Shown: positions 39,459 through 48,856, numbered from the stretch's first letter. The stretch is DNA of 64,000 nucleotides from Brachybacterium massiliense (GCF_900184245.1 NZ_FXXB01000006.1:248001-312000); one strand, 5' to 3'. Program-made: numbers and translations. The notes: generated by a model not told the origin, from the sequence alone.

Positions 39459-39944
39459 GTGAGCACTTTCCCGACCGCGACGCCGACGCCCGGCCCCGAC
39501 GACGACTTCGGGGGCCGGGCGTTCGCGCCCCGGGGCGACGGCACGGTGGTCGGCGTCGGTATCGACGTGGTGGAGATCGGGCGCCTGAGCGCGATGTTCG
39601 AGCGCACCCCCGCCCTGCTCGACCGGCTGCTGACCCCGGCCGAGCGGGGGCTCTCCGCCGCCTCCCGCGCCGCCCGCGTGGCCGCGAAGGAGGCCGTGGG
39701 CAAGGCCCTCGGCGCACCGGGTGACTTCTCCTGGCAGGACGTCACCGTGGAGCGCACCGAGGTGCGCCGGCCCTACCTGCGGCTGCGCGGCGCGACGCTG
39801 CGTGCCGCGGAGGCGCACGGCGTGGCGCACCTGCACCTGTCCCTCTCCCACGACGGGGAGATCGCCACCGCGATCGTGATCGCCGAGCGCGGCCCGCAGG
39901 CCGTCACGGCTCAGCGCACGGCCGACGGGGGAGCGCCGCGATGA
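39459..39944 (+). CDS. acpS: Holo-[acyl-carrier-protein] synthase AcpS
   Basis: A 161-aa phosphopantetheinyl transferase that activates ACP using CoA. The core begins VVGVGIDVVEIGR with metal ligand Asp36; the second motif AAKEAVGKALG holds the catalytic Glu; LSLSHDGEIATAIVI ends the core. A Pro/Thr/Asp-rich N-terminal extension of about 28 residues and a 15-residue tail make it longer than the usual 120-130 aa. GTG 39459 is chosen, with GATACT 6 nt upstream; GTG 39414, overlapping the glmS end, is an alternative. The stop overlaps nnr (ATGA). Confidence 0.92.
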   Translation: MSTFPTATPTPGPDDDFGGRAFAPRGDGTVVGVGIDVVEIGRLSAMFERTPALLDRLLTPAERGLSAASRAARVAAKEAVGKALGAPGDFSWQDVTVERTEVRRPYLRLRGATLRAAEAHGVAHLHLSLSHDGEIATAIVIAERGPQAVTAQRTADGGAPR

Positions 39945-41461
39945 TCCTCGGCCACACCGTCCCGGCGGTGCGCGAGGCAGAGGCACCCCTGCTGGCCGCA
40001 GGGGAGCCGCTCATGCTGCGCGCCGCCCGCGCGCTCGCCGGCCACGTCGGCGCCCGGTGCGGCGCCGCACCCGGCAGCGCCCCGCAGCGGTTGCTGGTCC
40101 TGGCCGGCGCCGGCTCGAACGGTGGTGACGGGCTGCACGCCGCGGCGATGCTGCGCCGCGAGGGGATCATGGCCGATGCCCTCGCGACCGCGGAGCGCCT
40201 CGATGAGGAGGGGTCGGCCGCGCTCCGGGACGCGGGCGGCACCCTCCATCATCTGGCCGAGCTCCCCTCGGACCGGCTCGAGCAGCTGCTCGAGGCCACC
40301 GACCTGGTGCTCGATGCGATCCTCGGCATCGGCGGCCGCTCCGAGGCCGCGCCCGAGATCCGGGAGCTGCTGCGCGCCGTGCGACGACGCGCGGTGCCCG
40401 TGATCGCCGTGGATCTGCCGAGCTTCGTGGACGCGACCACCGGTGAGGCCGACGCCGACGCGCTGGCGGCCGAGGAGACGCTCACCTTCGGCGCGGTCAA
40501 GGCCGGACTGCTGCTGCCCGGCGGCACGGAGCTGGCCGGCCGGGTCCATCTGGTCGATCTGGGGCTCGGCCCGCACCTGCCCGCCGTCGCCGCCGTGGAG
40601 CGGCTGGAGGACGAGGACGTCCGCGCCCTGCTGCCCCGTGCACGGCGCTCGGACAGCAAGTACACCCGCGGCGTGGTCGCGCTCGCCGCGGGCAGCGAGC
40701 GCTTCCCGGGCGCCGCGGTGCTCACCGCCTCCGGCGCCGCCCGCGCCGGGGCCGGGATGGTGCGCGTCATCGCCCCCGCCGCGGTGCTGGACCTCGTGCT
40801 GCGCGAGCGCCCCGAGATCGTGGGCCACCGGACAGGCGAGAATGCCGACGGGGGAGGAGACCTCGACCTCTCCGCGATCGGGCGCACCGACGCCCTGGTC
40901 ATCGGCCCGGGCCTGCCGGGTGACGATCCCCGGATCGGTGCGGGGATCGATCTGCTCCGCCGCGGCACGGACGGCGCCGGCCGCGGCGTGCTCGATGCCG
41001 GGGCGCTGGATGCCCTCACCGGCTCCGACCGCTTCAGCCCGGATGTGGTGCTCACCCCGCACCGCGGCGAGGCCGAGCGCCTCGCCCGCCGCCTGGACCT
41101 CGACCCGGACCTGCCGGGGCCAGCGCTCGCCCCCGCCCTCGCCGAGGCGACCGGCGCGACCGTCCTGCTCAAGGGCGCGGTGACCCTCATCGCTCCCGGG
41201 GACGGCGGGCCGCTGCGCGCCCAGGACGATGCGACACCGCAGCTGGCCACCGCCGGCACCGGGGATGTGCTCGCCGGCGTGCTCGGCACCCTCCTCGCGG
41301 CGGGCCTGACCGGGCCCGATGCCGCCGCGCTCGCCGCCGTGCTGCACGGACGGGCGGGCCGTCTCGCCGCGCACGACGGCCTCCACCCCCTCGTGGCCCT
41401 CGACGTGGCCGCTCACCTGCCCGCAGCGATCGGCACTATCCTGGCGGGCGCACAGACGTGA
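39941..41461 (+). CDS. nnr: Bifunctional NAD(P)H-hydrate epimerase / dehydratase
   Basis: A 506-aa repair enzyme for hydrated NADH and NADPH. The N-terminal YjeF_N epimerase domain has GAGSNGGDGL at about 55-64 and VDLPSFVDATTGE. The C-terminal ribokinase-like dehydratase domain (about 215-500) has VLTPHRGEAERLA and the ATAGTGDVLAGVLG motif. One non-standard feature: the epimerase region reads ILGIGG where the family often has GLxGTG-like sequence. It overlaps acpS by 4 nt and precedes alr by 13 nt in a coherent operon. Confidence 0.95.
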   Translation: MILGHTVPAVREAEAPLLAAGEPLMLRAARALAGHVGARCGAAPGSAPQRLLVLAGAGSNGGDGLHAAAMLRREGIMADALATAERLDEEGSAALRDAGGTLHHLAELPSDRLEQLLEATDLVLDAILGIGGRSEAAPEIRELLRAVRRRAVPVIAVDLPSFVDATTGEADADALAAEETLTFGAVKAGLLLPGGTELAGRVHLVDLGLGPHLPAVAAVERLEDEDVRALLPRARRSDSKYTRGVVALAAGSERFPGAAVLTASGAARAGAGMVRVIAPAAVLDLVLRERPEIVGHRTGENADGGGDLDLSAIGRTDALVIGPGLPGDDPRIGAGIDLLRRGTDGAGRGVLDAGALDALTGSDRFSPDVVLTPHRGEAERLARRLDLDPDLPGPALAPALAEATGATVLLKGAVTLIAPGDGGPLRAQDDATPQLATAGTGDVLAGVLGTLLAAGLTGPDAAALAAVLHGRAGRLAAHDGLHPLVALDVAAHLPAAIGTILAGAQT

Positions 41462-41474
41462 TCCAAGGAGACCG

Positions 41475-42647
41475 ATGACCATCCCGATCCCCGCCGAGGA
41501 CCCTCGGCACGTGCCCAACCGGGCCGTGATCGACCCGTCGGCGATCACGGAGAACACCCGTGCTCTGGCCACCCTGCTCGAGGAGCAGACCGCCTTGATG
41601 GCGGTGGTGAAGGCCGACGGCTACGGCCACGGCATGCTCACCGCGGCGCGCGCCGCGATCGAGGGCGGCGCCACCTGGCTCGGCGTCGCCCACCCCGCGA
41701 GCGCCCTCGCCCTGGCCCGCGCGGATCTCGACGCGCAGATCCTCACCTGGCTGTACGAGCCGCACACCGCCAGGACGGTGCTGCCCGAGGTGCTCGGCTA
41801 CGGCGTGGACGTCGCCGTCGGCTCCCCGGAGATGCTGGCCCTGGTCTCCGAGGCCGCCCGGAAGGCGGACCGCCGCGCCCGCGTGCATCTGAAGATCGAC
41901 ACCGGCATGGGCCGCAACGGGGTGCTGCCCTGGCAGATCCGCGAGATCGGCGCGGCGATGCGGGAGGACGAGTTCATCCAGGTCACCGCCGCCTGGACCC
42001 ACCTCACCTCCGCGGACGATCCCGAGGATCCCTCCACCGACCAGCAGGTGGAGCTGTTCGACTCCGCCTGCGCCGCGCTCGCGGAGGAGGTGGGCCCGAT
42101 CCCCCTGCAGCACATCGCGAACTCCGCCGCGACCCTCACCCGCCCGGACCTGCACCGCGACATCGTGCGCCCCGGGATCGCGCTGTACGGCTGCCCGCCG
42201 GTGCCCACCGACGTGCCGCTGCGACCGGCGATGACCCTCACCAGCCGCCTGGCGCTGATCAAGGAGGTCCCCGAGGGACACAGCATCGGCTACGGCCGCA
42301 TCCGCTCCACGGACCGCCGCACCTGCCTGGGCCTGGTGCCCATCGGATACGCCGACGGGCTGCACCGCACCGGCAGCGACCAGTGCCAGGTCATCGTGCG
42401 CACCGAGTCCGGGGACCGCCGCGCACCGCAGGTGGGTCGCATCAGCATGGACCAGATCGTCATCGACCTGGGCCCGGACACCGAGGCCCGCGCCGGGGAC
42501 GAGGTGTTCCTGTTCGGCGATGCGGGCGGCGCCCCGAGCGACCCCTCCGCCTCGACGGCCGACGACTGGGCGCGCGCCGCCGGGACCATCCCCTACGAGG
42601 TCCTCACCTCCGTCTCCGGCCGCGTCTCCCGAGAGGTCCGCTCATGA
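41475..42647 (+). CDS. alr: Alanine racemase
   Basis: A 390-aa PLP enzyme producing D-alanine for the cell wall. PLP lysine Lys46 is in AVVKADGYGHG; HLKIDTGMGRNG and the catalytic Tyr in GYGRIRS (about 274) are present, and the C-terminal beta domain has GRISMDQIVIDLG. The ATG follows AAGGAG. The stop overlaps the tsaE start (ATGA), the common alr-tsaE-tsaB order. Confidence 0.98.
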   Translation: MTIPIPAEDPRHVPNRAVIDPSAITENTRALATLLEEQTALMAVVKADGYGHGMLTAARAAIEGGATWLGVAHPASALALARADLDAQILTWLYEPHTARTVLPEVLGYGVDVAVGSPEMLALVSEAARKADRRARVHLKIDTGMGRNGVLPWQIREIGAAMREDEFIQVTAAWTHLTSADDPEDPSTDQQVELFDSACAALAEEVGPIPLQHIANSAATLTRPDLHRDIVRPGIALYGCPPVPTDVPLRPAMTLTSRLALIKEVPEGHSIGYGRIRSTDRRTCLGLVPIGYADGLHRTGSDQCQVIVRTESGDRRAPQVGRISMDQIVIDLGPDTEARAGDEVFLFGDAGGAPSDPSASTADDWARAAGTIPYEVLTSVSGRVSREVRS

Positions 42648-43231
42648 GCGCCCTGATCGTGCGCACGCGGCAGGCCGAGGGCACCCGCACCGTGGCCCGC
42701 GCCCTCGCGGCGGCGCTCCGCGCCGGGGACGTGCTCGTGCTGGACGGGCCGCTCGGCGCCGGCAAGACCACCTTCACCCAGGGCCTCGGCGCCGGGCTCG
42801 AGGTGCGCGGCCCGATCGCCTCGCCCACCTTCGTCATCGAACGGGTCCATCCCAGCCTCGCAGGCGGCCCCGATCTCGTGCACGTGGACGCCTACCGCCT
42901 CGGCGGCGGCGGGGAGATCGACGACCTCGACCTCGAGGCCGATCTCGACCGCGCCGTCACCGTCGTCGAATGGGGTCGGGACAGGGTGGAGCATCTGATG
43001 GACTCCCACCTGCTGATCGAGCTCGAGCGCCCCGACCAGGTGGAGGACCCCGACGATCCTGACGAGCCGCGCACCCTGCGCCTGACCCCGAGCGGCCCCC
43101 GCTGGGACGAGGCGGCGATCCTGTGCCTCGAGGCGGCGCTGGACGCAGTGACCGGCCCCGACGGTCTCGTCGGCCCGGGGGACACCACCACGAGCGCACC
43201 GGGCACCGAGCCCGACGAGGAGAACCGCTGA
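42644..43231 (+). CDS. tsaE: tRNA t6A synthesis ATPase TsaE
   Basis: A 195-aa P-loop ATPase that drives the t6A tRNA-modification complex. Walker A GPLGAGKTT is at 35-43; SPTFVIERVH, VHVDAYRL and VVEWGRDRVE are family motifs. A C-terminal Asp/Glu/Pro-rich tail of about 45 residues is extra. Its start overlaps alr by 4 nt and its stop shares one base with the tsaB ATG. Confidence 0.97.
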   Translation: MSALIVRTRQAEGTRTVARALAAALRAGDVLVLDGPLGAGKTTFTQGLGAGLEVRGPIASPTFVIERVHPSLAGGPDLVHVDAYRLGGGGEIDDLDLEADLDRAVTVVEWGRDRVEHLMDSHLLIELERPDQVEDPDDPDEPRTLRLTPSGPRWDEAAILCLEAALDAVTGPDGLVGPGDTTTSAPGTEPDEENR

Positions 43232-43935
43232 TGCTGCTGGGAATCGACACCTCCGGCGCGGTGAGCGTCGCCGTCGCCCGCGGAGAGCTGACCGGGCCCG
43301 CCCCCGAGATCCTGCAGGTCCGCTCCGATGAGCGCTCGCGGCACCACGACGAGGTGCTGCTCGCCCTGATCGACGAGGCGATGCGGGCCGCGGGAGCCGA
43401 GCGCTCCGAGCTCACCGGCGTGGTCGTGGGCCGAGGCCCCGGCCCCTTCACCGGGCTGCGCGTGGGCCTGGTCTCCGCCCGCTCCATCGCCGCGGTGCTG
43501 GGCGTGCCCCTGCACGGCCTGAGCTCGCTGGACGCGCTCGCCCACCAGGCGCTCGCCGCCCACGGCCCCGCAGGCGAGGGCCCGGTCACGGTGGGTGTGG
43601 CCCTCGATGCGCGCCGCCGCGAGGTCTACCACGCTCGCTACCGCCGGGAGGCCGACGGCGAGGTCACCCGGATCTCCGAGCCCGCGGTCGATGCCCCCGC
43701 GGAGGTGGCAGCGCAGCTCACCGCCTGCGACCTCCTGGTCGGCTCCGGCACCGGCATCTACCCTGAGCTGCTGCCCGCCACCGCAGAGATGGTGCACGTG
43801 GACGCCGGGCACCTGCTGCTGGCCGCTGCGGCGCTGACCGCCCGTGGCGAGGACCTCGGCAGCACCGAGCCGATGTACCTGCGCGAGCCCGACGCCGCGA
43901 AGCCCACCGCGCGCAAGAGCGCCCTGGGGCGCTGA
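43231..43935 (+). CDS. tsaB: tRNA t6A synthesis protein TsaB
   Basis: A 234-aa ASKHA-fold protein that scaffolds TsaD in t6A synthesis. It begins LLGIDTSGAVSVAVA and contains RSRHHDEVLLALI and GVVVGRGPGPFTGLRVGL, all typical. It is coupled to tsaE by a one-base overlap and followed after 1 nt by rimI. Its catalytic partner gene tsaD is not in this window. Confidence 0.97.
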   Translation: MLLGIDTSGAVSVAVARGELTGPAPEILQVRSDERSRHHDEVLLALIDEAMRAAGAERSELTGVVVGRGPGPFTGLRVGLVSARSIAAVLGVPLHGLSSLDALAHQALAAHGPAGEGPVTVGVALDARRREVYHARYRREADGEVTRISEPAVDAPAEVAAQLTACDLLVGSGTGIYPELLPATAEMVHVDAGHLLLAAAALTARGEDLGSTEPMYLREPDAAKPTARKSALGR

Positions 43936-43936
43936 G

Positions 43937-44428
43937 GTGAGCGCGGACGCCGCCGCCTCGGCGCAGGGCGCGGGCTGGGCGCTGCGCCCGGCCACGCTCG
44001 AGGACGTCGAGGAGATCGCCTTCGCCGAGCTCGAGCTGTTCCCGGACGAGTCCTGGAACGTCTTCCAGCTCGCCGCTGAGATCGAGCACCCCTCCCGCCG
44101 CTACGTGGTCGCCGCCGAGGGCCCGCAGGCCGACGGGGCGCTGCTGGGGTACGCCGGGATCATGCTCGCCGGGGACGTCGCGGACCTGCACACCATCGGC
44201 ACCCGCCGCGAGAGCGCCGGGATCGGCAGAGCACTGCTGAGCTGGTGCGAGGAGCAGGCCCGCGCCGGCGGCGCCGAGCGGATGCTGCTCGAGGTGCGGG
44301 AGGACAACGCCCGGGCCCGCGCGTTCTACACCGCCGCGGGATACCGGGAGATCGACCGCCGCCGCGGCTACTACCGGATCCGCGGCCGGCACATCGACGC
44401 GCTCGTCATGGAGCGCCCGCTGACCTAG
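43937..44428 (+). CDS. rimI: Ribosomal-protein alanine N-acetyltransferase RimI-like
   Basis: A 163-aa GNAT acetyltransferase. The acetyl-CoA loop is RRESAGIGRALL near 95-106; LLEVREDNARARAFYTAAGY and the C-terminal RRRGYYR...DALVM motifs follow. By family it acetylates the N-terminus of ribosomal protein S18 or other proteins. GTG 43937 is 1 nt after the tsaB stop. It is the last gene of the operon; a hairpin and convergent ABC genes follow. Confidence 0.93.
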   Translation: MSADAAASAQGAGWALRPATLEDVEEIAFAELELFPDESWNVFQLAAEIEHPSRRYVVAAEGPQADGALLGYAGIMLAGDVADLHTIGTRRESAGIGRALLSWCEEQARAGGAERMLLEVREDNARARAFYTAAGYREIDRRRGYYRIRGRHIDALVMERPLT

Positions 44429-44445
44429 ACGTGGCGTCATCGCCG

Positions 44446-44478
44446 GCCGAGGCCCGGAGCCGGGCACCGGCTCTCGGC
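44446..44478. terminator. Hairpin between rimI and the ABC permease
   Basis: GAGCCGG-GCA-CCGGCTC (44457-44473) is the core stem; GCCGA/TCGGC (44446-44450, 44474-44478) can extend it across a 6-nt bulge. It lies between convergent genes. Confidence 0.5.
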
Positions 44479-44530
44479 GCGCCGGGCTTCGTAGCGCCGG
44501 GCGTCGGCCCTCCGAGCACCGGGCGTCCGT

Positions 44531-46243
44531 TCAGACGTGGTCGCGGACCTTCTGGAAAATGTCCGGGTAGCGGGCCTCGAGCCGCACCACCGAGATGCGC
44601 AGCCCCACCAGGAAGACCACGATGCCGGCGACCAGCGCCAGCACGCCGGCGAGGATCGTCAGCACCATGCTCCCGGTCACGGCGCCCCAGATGCCCACAC
44701 CGATCGCGGGCAGCAGCGGCACGAACACCGCGATCATCGCCACCGTCATCGCGATCATCGCGTTCGAGCTCGAGGCTGACTTGTCCTTCATCGGGTTGGT
44801 GCCCGGAGGGGAGCTCGGGTAGGGGAGCAGCGTGCCCACCACCGTCGAGATGCCCCAGCCGCAGATCATCGTGCCGAGCGCACCCATCACCGTCATCGGC
44901 ACCAGCTCGGGCATGCCGTACAGCAGCGGGATCGCGATCGTCACCACCAGCACGCCCGGCACCATCAGCACGGCCATCGCGGCGATGCGGCCCAGCAGGT
45001 TCGCGCGGGCGGGGAGGCCGGTGACGATGTTGACCCACCCGGCCGGCCCGTCGAAGCCGATCTCGTTGGACAGGCTCATCCCGGACATGCCGCACATGAG
45101 GATCGTCATCGCGATCATCCCGGGGCGCGACTCGGGCAGGGTGAACCCCATCGCCACGAAGAACACGATCATCACCGGGTACAGGCCCAGCGCCGCGAGG
45201 TAGCGGGTGTCGCGTCGCCAGTACCGCAGCGACTTGCCCATCACCGCGCCGAACGCAGTGTTCGGCACGAAGCGGGGCACGAGCGGGGAGACCTTCGTAT
45301 CGCCGGAGGAGGCGTCGCCGCTGAGCGCCGAGGTGAGGGACAGGTCGATCGAGCGCCGCCACCACAGCCACACCACCACGATCGTCGCCGCACCGATCAG
45401 GGCGCGCAGCAGAGCGCTCAGCACCCGGCCCTCGGCGAGATCCATCGGCACTGCGAACAGCGCACCCAGCGGGGTCCAGGAGAGGGTCTCGGCCACCGTG
45501 GGCAGCCAGCGCGCGAGCTGGTCGACGTCCATCTCGTCGACGCGCTGCATGGACAGCGAGAAGCCGTAGATGGCCACGAACATCAGCAGGAATCCGAGGA
45601 TCCCGCCCGCCTCGCGGCCGCTGCGCGAGGAGGTGCGGCTCGCGGAGTGCGCGAACCAGGCGCGCGGCAGCAGCAGGCACAGCGCGAAGCCGGCGAGGTT
45701 CGCCGGGATCAGTGCGAGCGCGCCGAGCACGATCCATGCGGCGCCCTGGCCGAACAGGATCAGCCACAGCAGCTCGAAGCCGGTCGCGGCGAGGACCGCG
45801 AGCAGCGTGAGCAGGCTCGGCAGGCTCAGCGCCGCGGCACTGAACAGCCCCGGCTGGAGCTGCTTCGCGGAGCGGGGGAAGAGGGCGAAGGCGCGCGGGT
45901 CCAAGGTGTCATCCACCCCGAAGGCGAGCACCGGGATCAGGAACCACAGCAGCACGGTCAGCGCGCCGGAGCCGCGGATCACGAGCGGGAAGGTCGAGCC
46001 CTCGCCCGCCCACAGCGTCGTGCCCAGGAACAGGAAGACCAGTCCCACCAGGCCGCCCAGCGCATACAGCGTCCCGAAGGAGGTGCCGATGATCTTGCCG
46101 ACGTTCTTGCGGTACGAGCGCTTCCACAGCGTCCACTTGAGCTTCAGCTGCAGGCGGATCAGGTCCTTCTGCGAGATCTCGCCGTGGTGCACGCCGGTCG
46201 CGGAGGCGGTCGCCGCCTGCTCCGTGCTCAGGACTCCAGCCAC
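44531..46243 (-). CDS. Multi-span ABC transporter permease
   Basis: A 570-aa integral membrane protein with about twelve to fourteen hydrophobic segments in two sets. They are separated by a soluble stretch near 290-345 (SIDLSLTSALSGDASSGD). It pairs with the ATPase upstream; the two genes overlap by 16 nt. The GTG at 46243 follows a GGAGGGGA ribosome binding site inside the ATPase end. Similar ABC-2-like permeases of 500-570 aa are common in actinobacteria, but no substrate is established. The protein could be a lipid, peptide or antimicrobial exporter. Confidence 0.82.
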   Translation of the reverse strand: MAGVLSTEQAATASATGVHHGEISQKDLIRLQLKLKWTLWKRSYRKNVGKIIGTSFGTLYALGGLVGLVFLFLGTTLWAGEGSTFPLVIRGSGALTVLLWFLIPVLAFGVDDTLDPRAFALFPRSAKQLQPGLFSAAALSLPSLLTLLAVLAATGFELLWLILFGQGAAWIVLGALALIPANLAGFALCLLLPRAWFAHSASRTSSRSGREAGGILGFLLMFVAIYGFSLSMQRVDEMDVDQLARWLPTVAETLSWTPLGALFAVPMDLAEGRVLSALLRALIGAATIVVVWLWWRRSIDLSLTSALSGDASSGDTKVSPLVPRFVPNTAFGAVMGKSLRYWRRDTRYLAALGLYPVMIVFFVAMGFTLPESRPGMIAMTILMCGMSGMSLSNEIGFDGPAGWVNIVTGLPARANLLGRIAAMAVLMVPGVLVVTIAIPLLYGMPELVPMTVMGALGTMICGWGISTVVGTLLPYPSSPPGTNPMKDKSASSSNAMIAMTVAMIAVFVPLLPAIGVGIWGAVTGSMVLTILAGVLALVAGIVVFLVGLRISVVRLEARYPDIFQKVRDHV

Positions 46244-47112
46244 GACAGGCTCCCCTCCGCGACGTCGCCGCCGCCCACCAGATCGATGAAGGTCTGCACC
46301 AGGCTGCCGCCCTGGCGCACCTGATCGAGGGTGCCGTCGGCCATCAGCTCTCCGCCGGCGATGATCGCGACGTGGCTGCACAGCCCCTCCACCAGCTCCA
46401 TCACATGGCTCGAGAGCACCACGGTGCCGCCGCCCTCGACATAGGCCGTGAGGATCCTGCGGATCACCTGCGCGGAGATCGGGTCGACGGCCTCGAGCGG
46501 CTCATCCAGCACCAACAGGCGCGGGGCGTGCAGCAGAGCGCTCGCGAGCAGGATCTTCTTGGTCATGCCGGCGGAGTAGTCGACCACCAGCTTGCCGTCC
46601 TCGTCCGCGAGGTCCAGGGCGGACAGCAACGACTCCATGCGCTCCTCGACGACGTCGGCCTCCATCCCGCGCACCAGCCCCACATAGGTGAGCAGCTCAC
46701 GGCCGGTGAGCCGGTCGAAGGTGCGCAGACCGTCGGCGAGGACGCCGAGGCGCGCCTTGGCCTGCTGCGGGGCGGTCCACATGTCATGGCCCAGCACGTG
46801 CGCGGTGCCGCCGTCGGGGCGCAGCAGCCCGGTGGCCATCGACAGCGTGGTCGTCTTGCCCGCGCCGTTGGGGCCCACGATCCCGTAGAACGAGCCCTGG
46901 GGCACGTCCAGCGAGATACCGTGGACCACCTCGGTCTTGTCGAAGGACTTGCGCAGACCGCGGATCGACAGCGCCGTGCGCTCGGGGACCGGGGCATCGG
47001 CGGTGACCGGGGCGGCGACGCCCTCGACGGGACGGGGAGCGGCATCGGGCACTGCGGGGGAGACGTCGGGAGCGGCGAGCTCGGGAGAGGAGGACGGGAG
47101 GTCGCTGTGCAT
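46228..47112 (-). CDS. ABC transporter ATP-binding protein
   Basis: A 294-aa ATPase. An acidic/Pro-rich N-terminus of about 55 residues precedes the core: Walker A GPNGAGKT near 81-88, a divergent signature YSAGMTKKI in place of LSGGQ, Walker B LLVLDEP and LSSHVMELVE. The YSAGM variant is common in bacterial ABC-2 ATPases. The ATG at 47112 has TACCGT 6 nt upstream and no ribosome binding site. The same 15 bp from -10 to ATG occur before the hemolysin III gene. It is first in a two-gene operon with the permease. Confidence 0.92.
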   Translation of the reverse strand: MHSDLPSSSPELAAPDVSPAVPDAAPRPVEGVAAPVTADAPVPERTALSIRGLRKSFDKTEVVHGISLDVPQGSFYGIVGPNGAGKTTTLSMATGLLRPDGGTAHVLGHDMWTAPQQAKARLGVLADGLRTFDRLTGRELLTYVGLVRGMEADVVEERMESLLSALDLADEDGKLVVDYSAGMTKKILLASALLHAPRLLVLDEPLEAVDPISAQVIRRILTAYVEGGGTVVLSSHVMELVEGLCSHVAIIAGGELMADGTLDQVRQGGSLVQTFIDLVGGGDVAEGSLSWLES

Positions 47113-47118
47113 GGGTTC

Positions 47119-47124
47119 ACGGTA
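47119..47124 (-). promoter_or_regulatory. Leaderless-type -10 box of the ABC ATPase
   Basis: TACCGT on the minus strand, 6 nt before the ATG; the 15-mer TACCGTGAACCCATG is identical at the hemolysin III gene. Confidence 0.6.
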
Positions 47125-47268
47125 GTGCCCGAGCACCCGCTCACAGGCCCTTCGCTCGGAGATGCGGGGGCAGACCTTCGTCGGAACCTGCCGGGACGCC
47201 GAGCCCTCCGAGGGTCCGTGAGGCTGCGGGAGGCCCGGCCGGGATGCGGGCGAGCGGTGCCCCGCGAT

Positions 47269-47274
47269 TAGGAT
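47269..47274 (+). promoter_or_regulatory. Likely -10 box of the AI-2E family gene
   Basis: TAGGAT, 35 nt upstream of the ATG. Here a proper AAGGAG site follows, unlike the leaderless genes. Confidence 0.45.
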
Positions 47275-47309
47275 GCCCGTGAGCCGCCGTGGCTCTCGGA
47301 AGGAGTCCC

Positions 47310-48746
47310 ATGTCGAAGCTGCGCCCCGCCCCGCGGGCCACGAGCCTCGCGCCGGAGGTGGAGGAGATCCCGCTCGGCGTGCGTCGCGCGGCCGCCTGGT
47401 CCTGGCGCATGATCGTGATCGTCGCCGCGTCGTCGCTGATCATCTGGGGACTGCTCCAGATCACGACACTGGTGATCCCGGTGCTCATCGCGATCCTGCT
47501 CGCCTCGCTGCTCACCCCGATCGTGAAGGTCCTGACGCGCTACACCTTCCTGGGGCGCGGAGCGGCCAGCGGCATCGCCCTGCTGGGGCTGCTGCTGGTG
47601 ATCTCCGGGATGTTCACCCTCGCGGGCCGGCAGCTGTTCGCGCAGTTCGCCGACATCCAGGACAAGGCCATCGCCGGCTTCCAGTCCCTCATGGACTGGG
47701 CGACCAGCACCTTCCAGATCGACGACACGATGATCAACGCGGCGATCGACGAAGGTCTCGAGCAGCTCCAGCAGTACTCCGGACAGCTGGTCAGCGGCGC
47801 GCTGGGCACCGCGGCAGTGCTCGGCAACGTCGGCACCGGCATCGTGATCTGCCTGTTCACCCTGTTCTTCCTGCTTTCGGGCGGGGCGGGGATCTGGCGC
47901 TGGGTGGTGGGTCTGCTGCCGCCCGCGGCACGCGTGCCCACCCATGAGGCGTTCCGACGCGGCTGGAAGGCGCTGTCGGCGTACATGCGCACCCAGATCC
48001 TGGTGGCCGCCGTGGACGCCTTCGGCATCGCGATCGGCATGGTGGCGCTGGGGCTCGGCTCCTATGCGGTGCCGATCTGGCTGCTCGTGTTCCTGTTCTC
48101 CTTCATCCCGCTGGTCGGTGCGATCGTCTCCGGTGCCATCGCGGTGCTGCTGGTGCTGGTGCTGAACAACTGGATCGGTGCGGTGATCATGCTCGCGATC
48201 GTGCTGGCCGTGCAGCAGATCGAGGGCAACGTGCTCCAGCCGTTCCTGATGGGCAAGGCCGTCGAGCTGCACCCGCTGGCAGTGTTCCTCGGCGTGGCCG
48301 CCGGCGCGATGGTCGCCGGGATCCCCGGTGCGCTGTTCGCGATCCCGCTGCTCGCCTTCCTCAACGCCACGCTGCTGTACGTGGTGGGCAGGGATCCCAG
48401 CCCGGATCTCGGCCAGGACCGCGCCAGCCGGGACCACTTCGCCTCGCTGGTTCGCCGCACCCCGAGCACGGCGACGGCCGGGCCCGGTGCCTCGGTGCTC
48501 GGCGGCCTGCCCGCGGTGCCCTCCCTGCGCCGCGCGAGCCGTCGACCCGCAGCAGCGGCACCCGCCGCCGGGGCCACCGTGCCCTCCTCGGCGCCCGCCG
48601 CAACCTCCGAGCAGGCCGGCGCGCAGGCGCCGTCCGCGTCGGCCCCGCAGCCTGCGGTGCCCCCGCAGTCCGGCGCGCCCCGCGCAGAGGGACCCGGCAC
48701 AGGTGAGGGTGATGCCTCGGGCGGGAGCCGCGAGAGCGACGCCTGA
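47310..48746 (+). CDS. AI-2E family (PerM/TqsA) transporter
   Basis: A 478-aa membrane protein with the family layout: two N-terminal helices (ARE ...MIVIVAASSLIIWGLLQ), a third helix, a soluble loop with QLFAQFADIQDK, and a C-terminal block of helices including VQQIEGNVLQPFLMGKAVELHPLAV. The last 110 residues are Ala/Pro/Ser-rich and probably disordered in the cytoplasm. Family members include autoinducer exporters and sodium/proton antiporters, so the substrate is open. The ATG follows AAGGAG. A very strong hairpin follows the gene. Confidence 0.9.
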   Translation: MSKLRPAPRATSLAPEVEEIPLGVRRAAAWSWRMIVIVAASSLIIWGLLQITTLVIPVLIAILLASLLTPIVKVLTRYTFLGRGAASGIALLGLLLVISGMFTLAGRQLFAQFADIQDKAIAGFQSLMDWATSTFQIDDTMINAAIDEGLEQLQQYSGQLVSGALGTAAVLGNVGTGIVICLFTLFFLLSGGAGIWRWVVGLLPPAARVPTHEAFRRGWKALSAYMRTQILVAAVDAFGIAIGMVALGLGSYAVPIWLLVFLFSFIPLVGAIVSGAIAVLLVLVLNNWIGAVIMLAIVLAVQQIEGNVLQPFLMGKAVELHPLAVFLGVAAGAMVAGIPGALFAIPLLAFLNATLLYVVGRDPSPDLGQDRASRDHFASLVRRTPSTATAGPGASVLGGLPAVPSLRRASRRPAAAAPAAGATVPSSAPAATSEQAGAQAPSASAPQPAVPPQSGAPRAEGPGTGEGDASGGSRESDA

Positions 48747-48770
48747 CCCGTCGGCCCCCATTCGACGCAG

Positions 48771-48821
48771 CACGACGAGGCCCCCGTCCCGGCAGGAGCC
48801 GGGCACGGGGGCCTCGTCGTG
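48771..48821. terminator. Very stable bidirectional terminator
   Basis: Perfect 17-bp arms (48771-48787, 48805-48821) plus an inner CCCGG/CCGGG stem, between the convergent AI-2E and greA genes. Confidence 0.9.
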
Positions 48822-48856
48822 GTCTCGGCGACGCCTGCTGGGGCGCCGCTGATCGC

